A DNA stretch of 64,000 nt from assembly GCA_017607445.1 (NCBI GenBank), contig JAEVHH010000005.1:3911001-3975000 (forward strand), written 5' to 3'. The translations under genes and the position numbers were made by a program. Below the pieces are notes generated by a model that was not told the origin of the DNA, searched no databases, and saw only the letters and a list, made by a program, of their open reading frames with translations. Positions 45,936 to 55,850 of the stretch are shown here, one piece after another; position 1 is the first letter of the stretch; each line of letters opens with the position of its first letter. Source of the DNA: Histoplasma ohiense (lineage: Eukaryota > Ascomycota > Eurotiomycetes > Onygenales > Ajellomycetaceae).

Positions 45936-47102
45936 CTAATGACGACGCTTTCGACGGCGTATACGCCCGTGGATGCCACCAGCACCGCCAGAACCATCAC
46001 CACTCGTCCCTTTTGCCGCGTACCCAGCTGGCACACTAGGGTTCTCAACCGCGATGTGCACACCGTTGTCGCCGCTGCTGCTGCTCCCGCTGCTTCTGCG
46101 CATGGAGCGCGGGGACTCGCAGAGGCGCGAGGCATGCTGCACAACGAAAGGGTCGGAGGATGAGTGGTTTATCATGTACGAGTCGCCGGACACGGCGCGG
46201 TAGACGGGCTGGTACGTCGCGTCCATAGCTGGTGGTGGTGGGGCGTTTCGGGGCAGGTGTGTAGAATAGGCGTAGCGTGGATCAGTAGCAGGCATTGGAT
46301 ACGTATAGTATGGCGGGTGGTGGTAGTGCGTTGGGTATGCTGAATGGCTGCTAGAACCGGATCCGGGGCGCTTGTTTGGTTGATACGGAGAGGAACTTGG
46401 CCGAGCAGTCGGGTCTTCCGGGACGGAATATGGAAGGGCATGTGGATAGATCTGTTGAGGCTTGTTGCGGGGCGATGTGTCCGGGCGCTGCGACATCCTG
46501 GTTGGCTTTATTGAGGGCACTCGCGAACGGGACTTCTGTGAGGAAGGGCTCGAGGGTTTGCCAGGGGTCGGTGAGTGGCGTCTGGGAGACCCCGTGAAAG
46601 AATCGTTCCCGCCCGGTATTCGTTTGTCCGAAACTACAGGCTTGCTATCAATTGCAGGCTGCCCATTGCTTTCTTTGGGTTTCGAATCATTGACCGTGGC
46701 ATCCTGCTGCCTCCTCTTCTCCAACGCATCAAGTTCCCGCTGCGAAAGCTTGACCTTCGATAGCCCTTGTATTTGAGCTCGACGTATTTTCGCTAGAGCC
46801 CGTTCGACAAGCCTCGCCTGCTTATCCCGGCGAGCCAGCTGCACAGCATAAGCCATTGTACTATTAGGATCGCCGCCAATAAGGCCGTGCTCGTCTTCGT
46901 CATCGTCATCACTCGAGGAATCCTCCCCGTACAACTCATCATCGTCAACGCCATGATATCCTTTGAGGCGCACGCTAGAATTATAGTCAGGGCGCAGAGC
47001 CCGCATGTTGGCGTCGCTAAACCGGATTGGATCGAACGGCGGACCTAGTCGCACACCTTGGTTGTCATCGTCGTCGTCGTCGTTATCATCATAGTCGACC
47101 AT
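45936..47102 (-). CDS. Hypothetical conserved-looking protein with acidic N-terminus and basic tail
   Basis: An open frame of 388 residues from the ATG at 47102. It starts MVDYDDNDDDDDD, then FDPIRFSDANMRALRP and a second acidic patch (EDSSSDDDDEDEHG). Next is a helical basic/polar block with ARRDKQARLVERALAKIRRA and KLSQRELDALEKRRQQ, which looks like the conserved core. The second half is Ser/Pro/Tyr-rich and disordered, and the C-terminus RIRRRKRRH may be a nuclear localisation signal. The open frame continues upstream to 47324 and overlaps the PRA1 gene. I chose the downstream ATG because it removes the overlap and leaves 128 bases from the PRA1 stop. I do not recognise the family. Confidence 0.65.
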   Translation of the reverse strand: MVDYDDNDDDDDDNQGVRLGPPFDPIRFSDANMRALRPDYNSSVRLKGYHGVDDDELYGEDSSSDDDDEDEHGLIGGDPNSTMAYAVQLARRDKQARLVERALAKIRRAQIQGLSKVKLSQRELDALEKRRQQDATVNDSKPKESNGQPAIDSKPVVSDKRIPGGNDSFTGSPRRHSPTPGKPSSPSSQKSRSRVPSIKPTRMSQRPDTSPRNKPQQIYPHALPYSVPEDPTARPSSSPYQPNKRPGSGSSSHSAYPTHYHHPPYYTYPMPATDPRYAYSTHLPRNAPPPPAMDATYQPVYRAVSGDSYMINHSSSDPFVVQHASRLCESPRSMRRSSGSSSSGDNGVHIAVENPSVPAGYAAKGTSGDGSGGAGGIHGRIRRRKRRH

Positions 47103-47230
47103 ACCCAGCTGCTCTATCTGAACAGACTCCTCCAGCTGCTTCGGCCAACCCTCCTTGCTCGATCTCCGCACTCGCGCCCCCGATGGTCTTCCCCATAGGG
47201 GCGAATCGTAAGGAGTTCGCGGCCGACCAT

Positions 47231-47761
47231 CTAGACCGCCTCCTCTGAAAAAGCATTCTCGATCGGTTTGTCCATGAACGAAGCGTGACCCAAAACGGTC
47301 ACTCCAGTAGCTCCAATGAGCCAAAGGGCAGTGGTTAGTGGGGAAGCCCAGAGGCCAAGGGGCACGCAGATAATGAGTAGTGTAGTGTAGAGCTGGGATG
47401 TGGTAGCACGGAAGCCACCGATTTCCAGGTCGCGTCCCTCCAGCTTGCCAATCCCATAGGAGCCGCCAATAGCCAGGAAAATGACGAAGAGAAGGATGAG
47501 GTTCGTGAGCAGGCTGTATATGCTAAGCATGACAAAGACAACAGTGTAATTGCTGGAGAAGTAGCTCAAATTGTAATTGACACGGCTCTGGACCTCGCCG
47601 AAGTTGGCTGGCTTGGAAATCCGCTTGATATCGAAGAACTCCGAGAGTGGTCTGAGATTGGAGAAGCGGGTTGCGAGGGACTGGGAGCGGACTCCAGCGA
47701 ACCTGTCGGAGAGGTTGAAGCGCGACGTCAAGGCGTCAAGAGGAATCTGAAGACGGGCCAT
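47231..47761 (-). CDS. PRA1-family prenylated Rab acceptor
   Basis: A single exon of 176 residues with the PRA1 fold. A polar start is followed by RPLSEFFDIKRISKPANFGE and VQSRVNYNLSYFSSNYTVVF. Two long hydrophobic hairpins follow, around VMLSIYSLLTNLILLFVIF and TTLLIICVPLGLWASPL, and the tail ends FSEEAV. PRA1/Yip3 proteins sit in ER-Golgi membranes, bind geranylgeranylated Rab GTPases and help displace GDI. The size is normal. The gene lies in tandem with the downstream hypothetical gene on the same strand. Confidence 0.93.
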   Translation of the reverse strand: MARLQIPLDALTSRFNLSDRFAGVRSQSLATRFSNLRPLSEFFDIKRISKPANFGEVQSRVNYNLSYFSSNYTVVFVMLSIYSLLTNLILLFVIFLAIGGSYGIGKLEGRDLEIGGFRATTSQLYTTLLIICVPLGLWASPLTTALWLIGATGVTVLGHASFMDKPIENAFSEEAV

Positions 47762-49161
47762 TGCGTTGGACTTTGGGATATGTATGTTCCGTGGGGAAAA
47801 GAAAAACGAGAGCTAGATTCAAAAGGCTGCTGACAGGTTGTTGGGGGGGGGGATCTTTTTGATATCTTAACAGGTTACTTTAGTGATATCTTCCAAGGGG
47901 GAAATTGAATTTGATGATAAGGGGTTAATCTGGATGGAGAGGTGGCCAGGACAGGGAATCGAGCCACGTACCGTTCTTCTAAGGGGGCTTTGTCTCCTGG
48001 AATAGTACTCTCAAGGCAGCAGGATTGAAGAGGAATCTGGGATAGGATAATCGATCGTCCGCCGTCGATGCAAGTTCTCGCAGTTGTCAAAGCGGTGTTG
48101 AAGAATCGTAAAAGCAGGAGTGACTGTTGGCCCAGAAAGGAAAAGCGCCAGGACTCAGCCTCACCCAGACTGACTCAGCAGTGGCAGGGCAGTGTCACGT
48201 GGACGCTTGCCCGATCGGGGTTTGGAGATTGGGATTTTGTAGATTTCGAGACCGAAGGAACGCAATAGATCACTCCAGACAGGAGGAATTCACAGTCCGA
48301 GGGAGATTAAGCATTGAGATACGAGGCGTGGAACTCGATCTCTCTTACCGAGTGTTTCTTGTTTTTCTTTTTTGGGCAACGCCTCACTGTGGCTGCTCAA
48401 CAGCAGGCCCAGCTGGCCCCCATCGCCAGCTTCATTCAACCTTTCTCTTCCACCGCAACGAGGCCCAGGACCCAGAAAGGCCAACGAAGAGGAAGGGATA
48501 CGCCAAAGGAAAGGCAGAGAGATTGCCAAAGAGGAGATCTAGAAACCAGACGACGGGTGCTGGCCCTTTAAATACTAGCCCTCTGCGAGGACCATCACCA
48601 CCAACCCGGCCTTTATTCCGTAGCCTTGCACAACTACTACATATCTGTCCAACTGTCTGCGGCCTGCAGTCTGCAGATGCCCACATCCTCATCACATCCG
48701 GTGCGGCCCTTTGACTTTGCTTGTTCTCAATAATGATAATCGGTATTTTGAACTCGCTGCGACGCTGCACGGGTTGATTGGTCCACGTTGAAATCTCTCT
48801 GGGGCCCGGTGGAGAAACGAACATCCTCAAGACTGCTGCGAAACAGAAGGGGAACAAGAGACACAAAGGGAAAAAGCATAAAGAGGAACACAGACAACGA
48901 AACGAAGAAGTGACACGACCAGGGCAGGAGAGTGGGAATCCCGCTACGTCTCAGTCCCTCGTCTCGCCTCGCCCACGCTATTCTGACAAGGCTTCTGCTT
49001 TGTTCGTTCGCGATACATCTTATTCCCTTCTTTTTTTTTTTTTTTTCCTTTTGATTTTCACCCTTACCCACCCACATCCCCGCCTCGTCGGGCGCCAACA
49101 TCCTCAGGAGCCTTCCTCTTACGACGCAGTATATTAATCCCCATCCCTCTTCTCGCCCAAA
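47762..49161. other. Divergent intergenic region between PRA1 and erj5
   Basis: About 1.4 kb with no supported gene; ORFs on both strands overlap one another and match nothing recognisable. It should hold both promoters. A T-tract (about 16) lies at 49031-49046, roughly 115 bases before the erj5 start. Confidence 0.5.
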
Positions 49162-49487
49162 ATGAGGCATTCGCTGGCAAGGCTCTTGGTCGTCCTATCA
49201 GCCTTGCTGGCTCTGGTGGCTGCGTGGACCAAAGAAGGTTCGAAACCCATGTTCGCGAAATCGCAAACATTCCTGACCCCACACACTGAATTGGCGTGCA
49301 ATGTAACTGTACATGTGGACTAATTAATGTTTATGTTGTCATTGACTGCATTTAGACCATGAGATATTCCGCTTGCGGGATGAGGTGCAGCAGACCGAGG
49401 GTCTCAATGTTACCTTCTACGGTAAGTGCCAGACACTCGTTTCTTTATTCCATGCCATTATGCTGTGGCTAAAGGTACCCCTGAAAC

Positions 49488-49573
<86 letters not shown>

Positions 49574-50722
49574 GCAACAGCATTCACAGCAACAATAATA
49601 TAATTGATCCTGCGAAGAAGTAAAAATTATCCACTAACACTTACTCCCCAACCCGGGAGAAACACCTCCCCCACAGATTTCCTCGGCGTGAAACCCACCG
49701 TCTCCCAGGCCGACCTCCTCAAGGCCTTCCGCAAAAAATCCAAACAACTCCACCCGGACAAAGCCAAACGCACCTTCATCGCCTCCTATACAACCAACAA
49801 CCGCCAAAAACCTGGCGTTCGCGTCTCCAAGGGCCCCTCGGAACGCGAAATCGCCCACGCTCTCAGACTCGCGACAGAACGCTACGCCCGCCTCGGCGTC
49901 GTCCATAACATCCTGAAGGGCCCCGAGCGCGAGCGCTACGACCATTTCCTGCACAATGGCTTCCCCAAATGGAAGGGGACGGGATACTACTATTCCCGCT
50001 TCCGCCCGGGGTTGGGCAGCGTGCTGTTCGGCCTGTTTGTGACTTTTGGCGGCGCGGCCCATTATGGCGCGCTGGTGCTGAGTTGGAAGCGGCAGCGGGA
50101 GTTTGTGGATCGCTATATTCGACACGCCAGGCGGGCGGCGTGGGGCGATGAGCTGGGTGTCAAGGGCATTGCAGGCCTGGGCGAGTTGAATGGCAGTGCC
50201 GCTGCGTCCGGAGCGGGATCAGGCGCGGATCCCGGTGATGGCGCCGTGGCGATGAACCGCAGGCAGAAGCGGATGATGGATAAGGAGAATCGAAAGGACG
50301 GGAAAAAGAAGGGGCGGTCATCTGGCAATGCGACGCCCAACGGCGAGGGCGTGATCGGCTACCGCGGCGATCGGAAGCGGGTGATGGCAGAGAACGGCAA
50401 GGTTCTCATCGTCGATGCTGGGGGCAAAGTGTTTCTGGAAGAGGAGAACGAGGACGGCGTGACGGAGGAATTCTTGTTGGATGTCGACGAGATTCCACGG
50501 CCCGGTCTGCGGGATACCTTTGCGGTGAAGTTTCCGCTCTGGGCGTACAGGCGAACCCTGGGGCGGTTTTTGGGAGCCGGTGAGGCTGATTCAGCGGACG
50601 GCAATGTTGCGGAGGGTGGTAGAGAGGATGGCGTAGATACTGACGCGGATGTGTCTGTTGTTGGGGGGTCTCAGAAGCGGCCGAATAACTCTGGATCGCG
50701 GAAAAAGGGGAAGAAAGGTTAA
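49162..50722 (+). CDS. erj5: ER membrane J-domain protein ERJ5
   Basis: Three exons, 49162-49237, 49356-49421 and 49677-50722, give 395 residues. The first exon is a signal peptide (MRHSLARLLVVLSALLALVA). Exon 2 continues DHEIFRLRDEVQQTEG, and the J domain spans the second junction: FLGVKPTVSQADLLKAFRKK, then HPD in KQLHPDKAK. After the J domain comes FPKWKGTGYYYSRFRPGLG and a membrane helix (VLFGLFVTFGGAAHYGALVL). A long cytosolic part with charged and disordered segments ends in a lysine-rich tail. ERJ5 is a DnaJ co-chaperone that helps protein folding in the ER. The J domain carries an insertion between the HPD loop and helix III, as seen in ERJ5 relatives. Intron 2 contains poly-A, ACC and AAC repeats. 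Confidence 0.92.
49490..49573. repeat. Poly-A / ACC / AAC compound repeat in erj5 intron 2
   Basis: About 35 A residues are followed by about six ACC and ten AAC units, ending about 100 bases before the splice acceptor. Confidence 0.92.
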
Positions 50723-51873
50723 TTCAATTCTGATTTTGGTATCAGGGCGTGTGTTCATCAGTTTCTCTATTTCTCCTTTTCTTCCTTTTTGTTTTCCTAT
50801 TTTCAACTTTTCTATGGGTTAGCGGCTATGCGATGATCTGTATTTTATAGATATATATATATATATATACATTTTTACATAATTTCTTTCCCCATATCCT
50901 GCCCATCCTTGCCATTCGATCCTTTTCTTTATTGTACTGTACTATCTAAAATGATAATGATGCCTATGTATAACAACCTCCTATATCCGTTCCGGAGTTG
51001 ACCTATTAGCCTGGCCATCGCACTTCTTCCGCGGGTTAAGTTTAACCACATACTCTGCCTCTCCCCGTTCTCATCACAGCATGCTCCTCGTCCACCCCTC
51101 AGACAACTAACTGCTTCTTTGCACCAAACCAAAGAGCCGTCCGGCGTACATTGCATTGCATACCATTCCAATTGAGTTTCCCGGTTGCTCAACGCTGTGG
51201 AAAGCTTGAATTGAAAAGCCTGCGACGGCGCTGCACAGGCCAGTCAGTTTACAAGGTTGCAGCAGGCTGCATGTCTGCCTGGTGGGGAGGGTGGGGGAGG
51301 ATGCAGGATTCCTCCTGTGTTGTAAATATCGGCCCGACCTGGGGGGGGGGGTTTGCTATTTTTACGTGCAGCGATGATATGAAATGGCAGGATGCAGAGC
51401 AGAGGGACGGGATGCTGGCGTACGTATGTCTGCGCAACTTATCGATGCATTTTCCGAGTTTGAGTTGGATATGCGGTGGGATGGTGCTGTGTTGCTCTGT
51501 AGCGTTTGTACTGGACGTGTACACACTCTCTTCTTTTTGGTTCCAGAGGAAATCAGTATATAGAAAACGTTGTATGAAAGAGAGGAAAAGAAAAATACAA
51601 AATATATATCAAAACCGGAAAACGGGAAAGCATCCTCTGGCATCAACCATATCATCTCATCTAAAATTGGTCATGGCTGGTTCCTATCTATGGATCCCTC
51701 CTTGGGGATGATCCAAAATACAGCCGAAACATGAAAAGATGCAAACAACAACAAAAAAAAATACAAAAGGCCAACAAAATATCGTAAGAATAATAAAAAA
51801 TGGAACAGTTCGTTGTCGTGCGGACTGGCGGTGGACCCTTCTGCGCATTCATAGATAGCCGCTGGCCCATAAG
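50723..51873. other. Intergenic region between convergent genes
   Basis: No supported gene. A short TA run lies near 50850-50868; a 186-codon plus-strand ORF at 51151 has no family likeness and low-complexity parts. Confidence 0.5.
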
Positions 51874-52539
51874 TTATAAGTTCAACTCGTCCACTCCACT
51901 GGCTCCCTTCAATTCCTCCCCACTCCGCCCTCTTCGAACGACTGTAGATATATCTATATATATATATATATCTATATCTATATCTATATCTATATCTATA
52001 TATATCCGCTTCACACGAACATCTTCGCCAACGACACCAACCCCCCAACACTCTCTCCCAATCCCCCTCCCCCCCCCACCACCGCCATTGCCCGTCTTAA
52101 AGCCACCACTATGGCCCCCACCCAATGACGGTGGCAGGCGTATGCCCACGACGGAGAGCAATTTCTGCAGCACCCCGCCCGTGATCAGCGGCATGATGAC
52201 CATGAAGAACACCTTCAGCGGATGGCTGCGCGCATAGCGCACGATATGCCGGAACAGGCGCCGGATGCTGCGCACGACACGGGCAACGAAGCCCGAGCGC
52301 GGCCTTGCGCGGCGCGACGACGAGGATCCCGCGCTGCCGATGGAGAACAGGGAGGCGGCAGACGTCGTGGAGCGGTTGGCGTGCCCGCCCAGGTTGAAGA
52401 GGGAGGACCGGCTGTGGCTTTTGCCGTGACCGTGGCCGTGACTGTGGCGGGAGGAGGAGGTGGTGGTGGTGGTGGTGGAGTAGCGGTCTCGACTGCGTGC
52501 GCGGCGGCCGATGCCACTGAAGGGGTACAGCCAGTCCAT
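51874..52539 (-). CDS. Small conserved-looking fungal membrane protein
   Basis: A single open frame of about 221 residues from the ATG at 52539. It starts MDWLYPFSGIGRRARSRDRY, then a Thr/Ser/His-rich stretch (SHGHGHGKSHS), FNLGGHANRSTT and a basic region (RSIRRLFRHIVRYARSHPLK). One hydrophobic segment follows (VFFMVIMPLITGGVLQKLL), then a Gly-rich tail. The C-terminal reading frame runs through a TATATC microsatellite, giving a Tyr-Ile-Asp run, and on to the stop at 51874. This end may be artificial or recent, and an intron that removes it is possible. No function is recognised. The in-frame extension upstream of 52539 is not accepted because the MDWLYPF start looks natural. Confidence 0.65.
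   Translation of the reverse strand: MDWLYPFSGIGRRARSRDRYSTTTTTTSSSRHSHGHGHGKSHSRSSLFNLGGHANRSTTSAASLFSIGSAGSSSSRRARPRSGFVARVVRSIRRLFRHIVRYARSHPLKVFFMVIMPLITGGVLQKLLSVVGIRLPPSLGGGHSGGFKTGNGGGGGGRGIGRECWGVGVVGEDVRVKRIYIDIDIDIDIDIYIYIDISTVVRRGRSGEELKGASGVDELNL
51946..52006. repeat. TATATC microsatellite
   Basis: A run of TATATA/TATATC units inside the C-terminal coding frame of the small membrane protein. Confidence 0.9.
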
Positions 52540-53592
52540 TGCTGGAGTGATGTGGTTTGGTTCCTTAAGGGTGGTTATGCAGGTGATTAGTCCCTGTGGG
52601 GTGTGCAATTGTGCGATCTAGGGGTTAATTGGTTCGGCTGGATGAGTGCGTTGGGTCTTATGCGGCGGAAAATTGAGGAAATATATTTGTATAACTATGC
52701 TATACAGAGAGAGAGAGGCCCGGTTGAAACGCAAGGCTTGCGCACCGGAGCTAGAGGTGTTTCAGAGGGGCAACGGACATATGCTGCTATATCTGACCAT
52801 AGCATCAATTGGAGGACGGGATTACTGGACAATGGATGGCATCGAAGTGAAGTGTCCACCGTCCCGGATCTCCTAGTTATCTAGATGTCTCCTCGCGGTG
52901 GCTGGGGATAGGCCGCCGTCTAACGTGATGCGGGCTAGTGGCTGCCTACGAAGAAAATATACAAGAAGAAGAAGAAGAAGAAGAAGAAGAAGAAACTCCA
53001 AGCACAACGCCCGTTCAGTTGCTTTCTCCCTGTCCTCGATGGCCTTGTCAAATGCCCGGGGATATCGCCTTCACCACTTCTGTAGCCTGCTCTTTACGGG
53101 ACTCAGTACGGGCACACAGCTAGAAGAGCACGTCGAAGAACGAGTCAAGGCTATGCCGGTAAGTATGGTTAACACCAAGTTCCCTGGCACTATCAAAATC
53201 AAATCGGCATGCCTGGGTAGCCGTTGGTGGATTTGGAGTCGGTGATGTGCTGTGTCTGGGGCTGGAGATGGTCTGTATCAGAATATCAGAGGACGAAGGC
53301 AAGGCTGTTCAAGCGAGTGAGTTGCCAATATAAGTTACCATTACAAACTAGATACATAAAGGAAATAGAGTAGCACTAAGTACCTAGAGGCTATGCAGTA
53401 TGTAGTATAGACATAAATCCAGGCCCATCAATATTTACGGTGAGGACTGACTCTATCTACAACTCTTTTCGCTCTCAGAGCTCTCGGTGAAAAGATCTCT
53501 TCCACGACAATATCGACGTGGGCTTTTTTTGCTCATAGAATCCATCTCTTGTATCTTTGCGATTTGAAGCTGGGCAGCCAGAGCATGCGTCA
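52540..53592. other. Intergenic region
   Basis: No supported gene. An (AGA)n run is present at 52963-52994. Confidence 0.5.
52963..52994. repeat. AAG trinucleotide microsatellite
   Basis: About ten AAG units in non-coding DNA. Confidence 0.92.
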
Positions 53593-54498
53593 TGGACGGT
53601 AAGAACCCTAGGCTCGCCGGGTGCAATCCAGCGGCTAAATCATGGGATATGTTAAATATATCCAACAGACGCTGGTGTGGATTACTGTATGTTCACTTAA
53701 CTTGCATCTCATCCGCTTGTTGCTGGCTGTTTGCCTACCACTACGAGTGCTTATCCAGCAGAAAATTCGCAGATACGATCCTGGAAACAGATCCGTCGGC
53801 CACGGAGCAGCAAGTCCGCTTCGCATATAAACGGTGCGCACCGTCAACTGAATCAACTGAATCGAATTACGGGAGTGCCCGGGGCATGAATGCCACATAT
53901 TGATACAGACAGTTACTCATTCACGCATACATATGTACCCATATACAGCGCCGCTCTGAAATGCCACCCGGACCGCGTGCCCAGCACGTCCCCCGAGCGC
54001 CCCGCCCGCGAGGCGGCTTTCAAGAAAGTCAACGAAGCATACTACGTCCTCTCCGACCCCGCTCGCCGCCGCAGATATGACCTCGAGCGCTGCCAGCAGC
54101 GGCGTCCCGACACCCCTCGGCCGTTCTCACCAGGCCCGGCAACAGACACAGACACAGACACAGGCTCCGCCTCCCGCCAGTTTGCCTCCGTCTTCGAAGA
54201 GATGCTGCGCGAGGAAGGGCTGGCGGAGGACGATGGCGATGCTGGGCATGGCGGGAGGACGCGGCCGACGGGTCGGTTCTGGGCAGTTGTGGGCGGCCTG
54301 AGTGGGGCGGCGCTGGGATTCATTGTTGCGAATCTGGCGGGGGCCGTGGCCGGCGCGGTGGCGGGGAATCGACTTGGAGCGGTGAGGGATGCGAAGGGGA
54401 AGAGCGTCTATGAGGTTTTTCAGGCGTTGCCAGCGGAGGATAAGGCCCGGTTGCTGGGAGAGTTGGCCGCGAGGGTCTTGAGGTCTGCTGTTTCGTGA
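53593..54498 (+). CDS. J-domain (DnaJ-like) protein with two micro-exons
   Basis: Four exons (53593-53599, 53669-53686, 53773-53833, 53949-54498) give 211 residues. Joining the first two, of 7 and 18 bases, gives MDDAGVDYYTILETDPSATE, the correct start of a J domain. The domain continues with VRFAYKRAALKCHPDRV, including HPD, then FKKVNEAYYVLSDPARRRRY. A Thr/Asp-rich linker follows, then a conserved-looking FASVFEEMLREEGL. Next is a glycine/alanine-rich hydrophobic stretch (GGLSGAALGFIVANLAGAVA), probably a membrane or glycine-zipper segment, and a helical tail. Similar fungal proteins are uncharacterised co-chaperones that presumably stimulate Hsp70 ATPase. The micro-exon model rests on splice signals and phase. 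Confidence 0.82.
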
Positions 54499-55179
54499 GC
54501 TGCGCGGGGAGGGGAGGGGGGATGTGTGTTCTGTGCTGTTTCTTTAGGGGGGAGTACTGGGGGAGTTGATGGATGGGCGTTTCTCCGAGTGGGAGGGAAT
54601 TTTATTGATTATACTCCGTAGTTCTGGAATCGATCGAGGTATTTAGACTGATTAATTTGATCCAGGAGCTCAAATGGTTAGAGATGTCTTGTTTCTGTCG
54701 GCAGGGTTTGTTCAAGCTGGGTTGCCTAAATAAACAGAGGCCGGGCCTTTCCATATAGGAGGAGGTGGGGATAGCTCCCGTTGGCTCCCATTGGACTCCG
54801 ATGGTCATCTTCTCTGTATACATAACTTGATAACTTGAGCTGCGCAGGGATCTTGATATTTTATCCCTCCCTGGGAATGCATAGATAGAGAGTGCCATCC
54901 AGATACGACCAGACACCGGAACGAGCTGCAGTTGGATCCGCCCAAGTCTCCGCAGCTGGTCGGGATATGGCATTGGGGCTTTACAGGGCTCTAAGAGAGG
55001 TTCCTTGAGGATTTATGTCTTCCTCGCACAGAGGGAGCATCGAAAAGAAGCATACAGATTGCAGGAACCAGCTTCGGTCGACTGTGCTTTTATCTGCTTT
55101 TCAGTGGATTTATATATATATATATATATATATAAAGAAATACAAGCATCAAGATGCGCCGGGCTTGTGCCACCACACA

Positions 55180-55212
55180 CTCCAACCTCCAACCTCCAAC
55201 CTCCAACCTCCA
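55180..55212. repeat. CCTCCAA heptanucleotide repeat
   Basis: About four and a half tandem copies. Confidence 0.85.
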
Positions 55213-55697
55213 GGCAGAGCTCGCCCTTGGATCCGAAGACGCCACGAAGATGAAGCTTTTGTGGCACCCACGTTTTCTCGCTTCCAAACCGCCAATAATA
55301 CGAGGCAGGCAAGGCAGCCGACAGATCTCGGATGAATGCGATGTCAGATGCGCTGGCCCACGGGCAGTCAGCTTTCGGGGATTTTGCAGCTCGGAATGCA
55401 ATCCAGGAATCTCCATCTACATCTTCCCCAAGGCACTGCCCAAGGCCCAGTCCGCATGCAGGGTGATGAAATCACGAGCTCGCTGCCGAGGATCGGGATA
55501 TCGGCGTCGTGCTAAGCTCATGTTCCGTCCGGCACAGGAGTGTTAGCTTGCTCCGGGCACTTTGAGGCGGGAAAGAAACTATCCGAGTCCGAGATGCTTA
55601 CGGTGTAGATTCGTTGAGCTTGTCTGCATTGACCTCATAATCCGCAAGATCTTTTAGCCTTTTATTTGTTTTGTTTTGTTTTTTTTGGGTCTTTTGG

Positions 55698-55699
<2 letters not shown>

Positions 55700-55728
<29 letters not shown>
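55700..55728. repeat. CT dinucleotide tract
   Basis: About 14 CT units upstream of the MFS transporter; pyrimidine tracts are common in fungal promoters. Confidence 0.9.
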
Positions 55729-55729
<1 letters not shown>

Positions 55730-55850
55730 GAAATGTTGTGTGATTCTGCTGCTGCGTCTATTGGAAGACCTTGAACGCCTGTCTGCCAGCCTTGCTTTCC
55801 GTGTAAAGCTCACTAACATATAGCTATCTCGCCGGCCGAGTATTCGAGCG

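Larger units (their letters stand above)
54499..55850. other. Intergenic region with simple repeats
   Basis: No supported gene. It holds a TA run at 55110-55134, a CCTCCAA repeat at 55180-55212 and a CT run at 55700-55728. The CT run lies about 120 bases before the transporter start and may be promoter or leader sequence. Confidence 0.5.

Noticed and set aside
47945..48005. tRNA-like GGCTCGATTCCCTG with CCAGGA/TCCTGG pairing on the minus strand
   Set aside because: The paired ends enclose only about 55 bases and the T-stem does not pair; too short for a tRNA.
51151..51711. 186-codon plus-strand ORF
   Set aside because: Composition is not protein-like, no domain recognised, and it sits between convergent gene ends.
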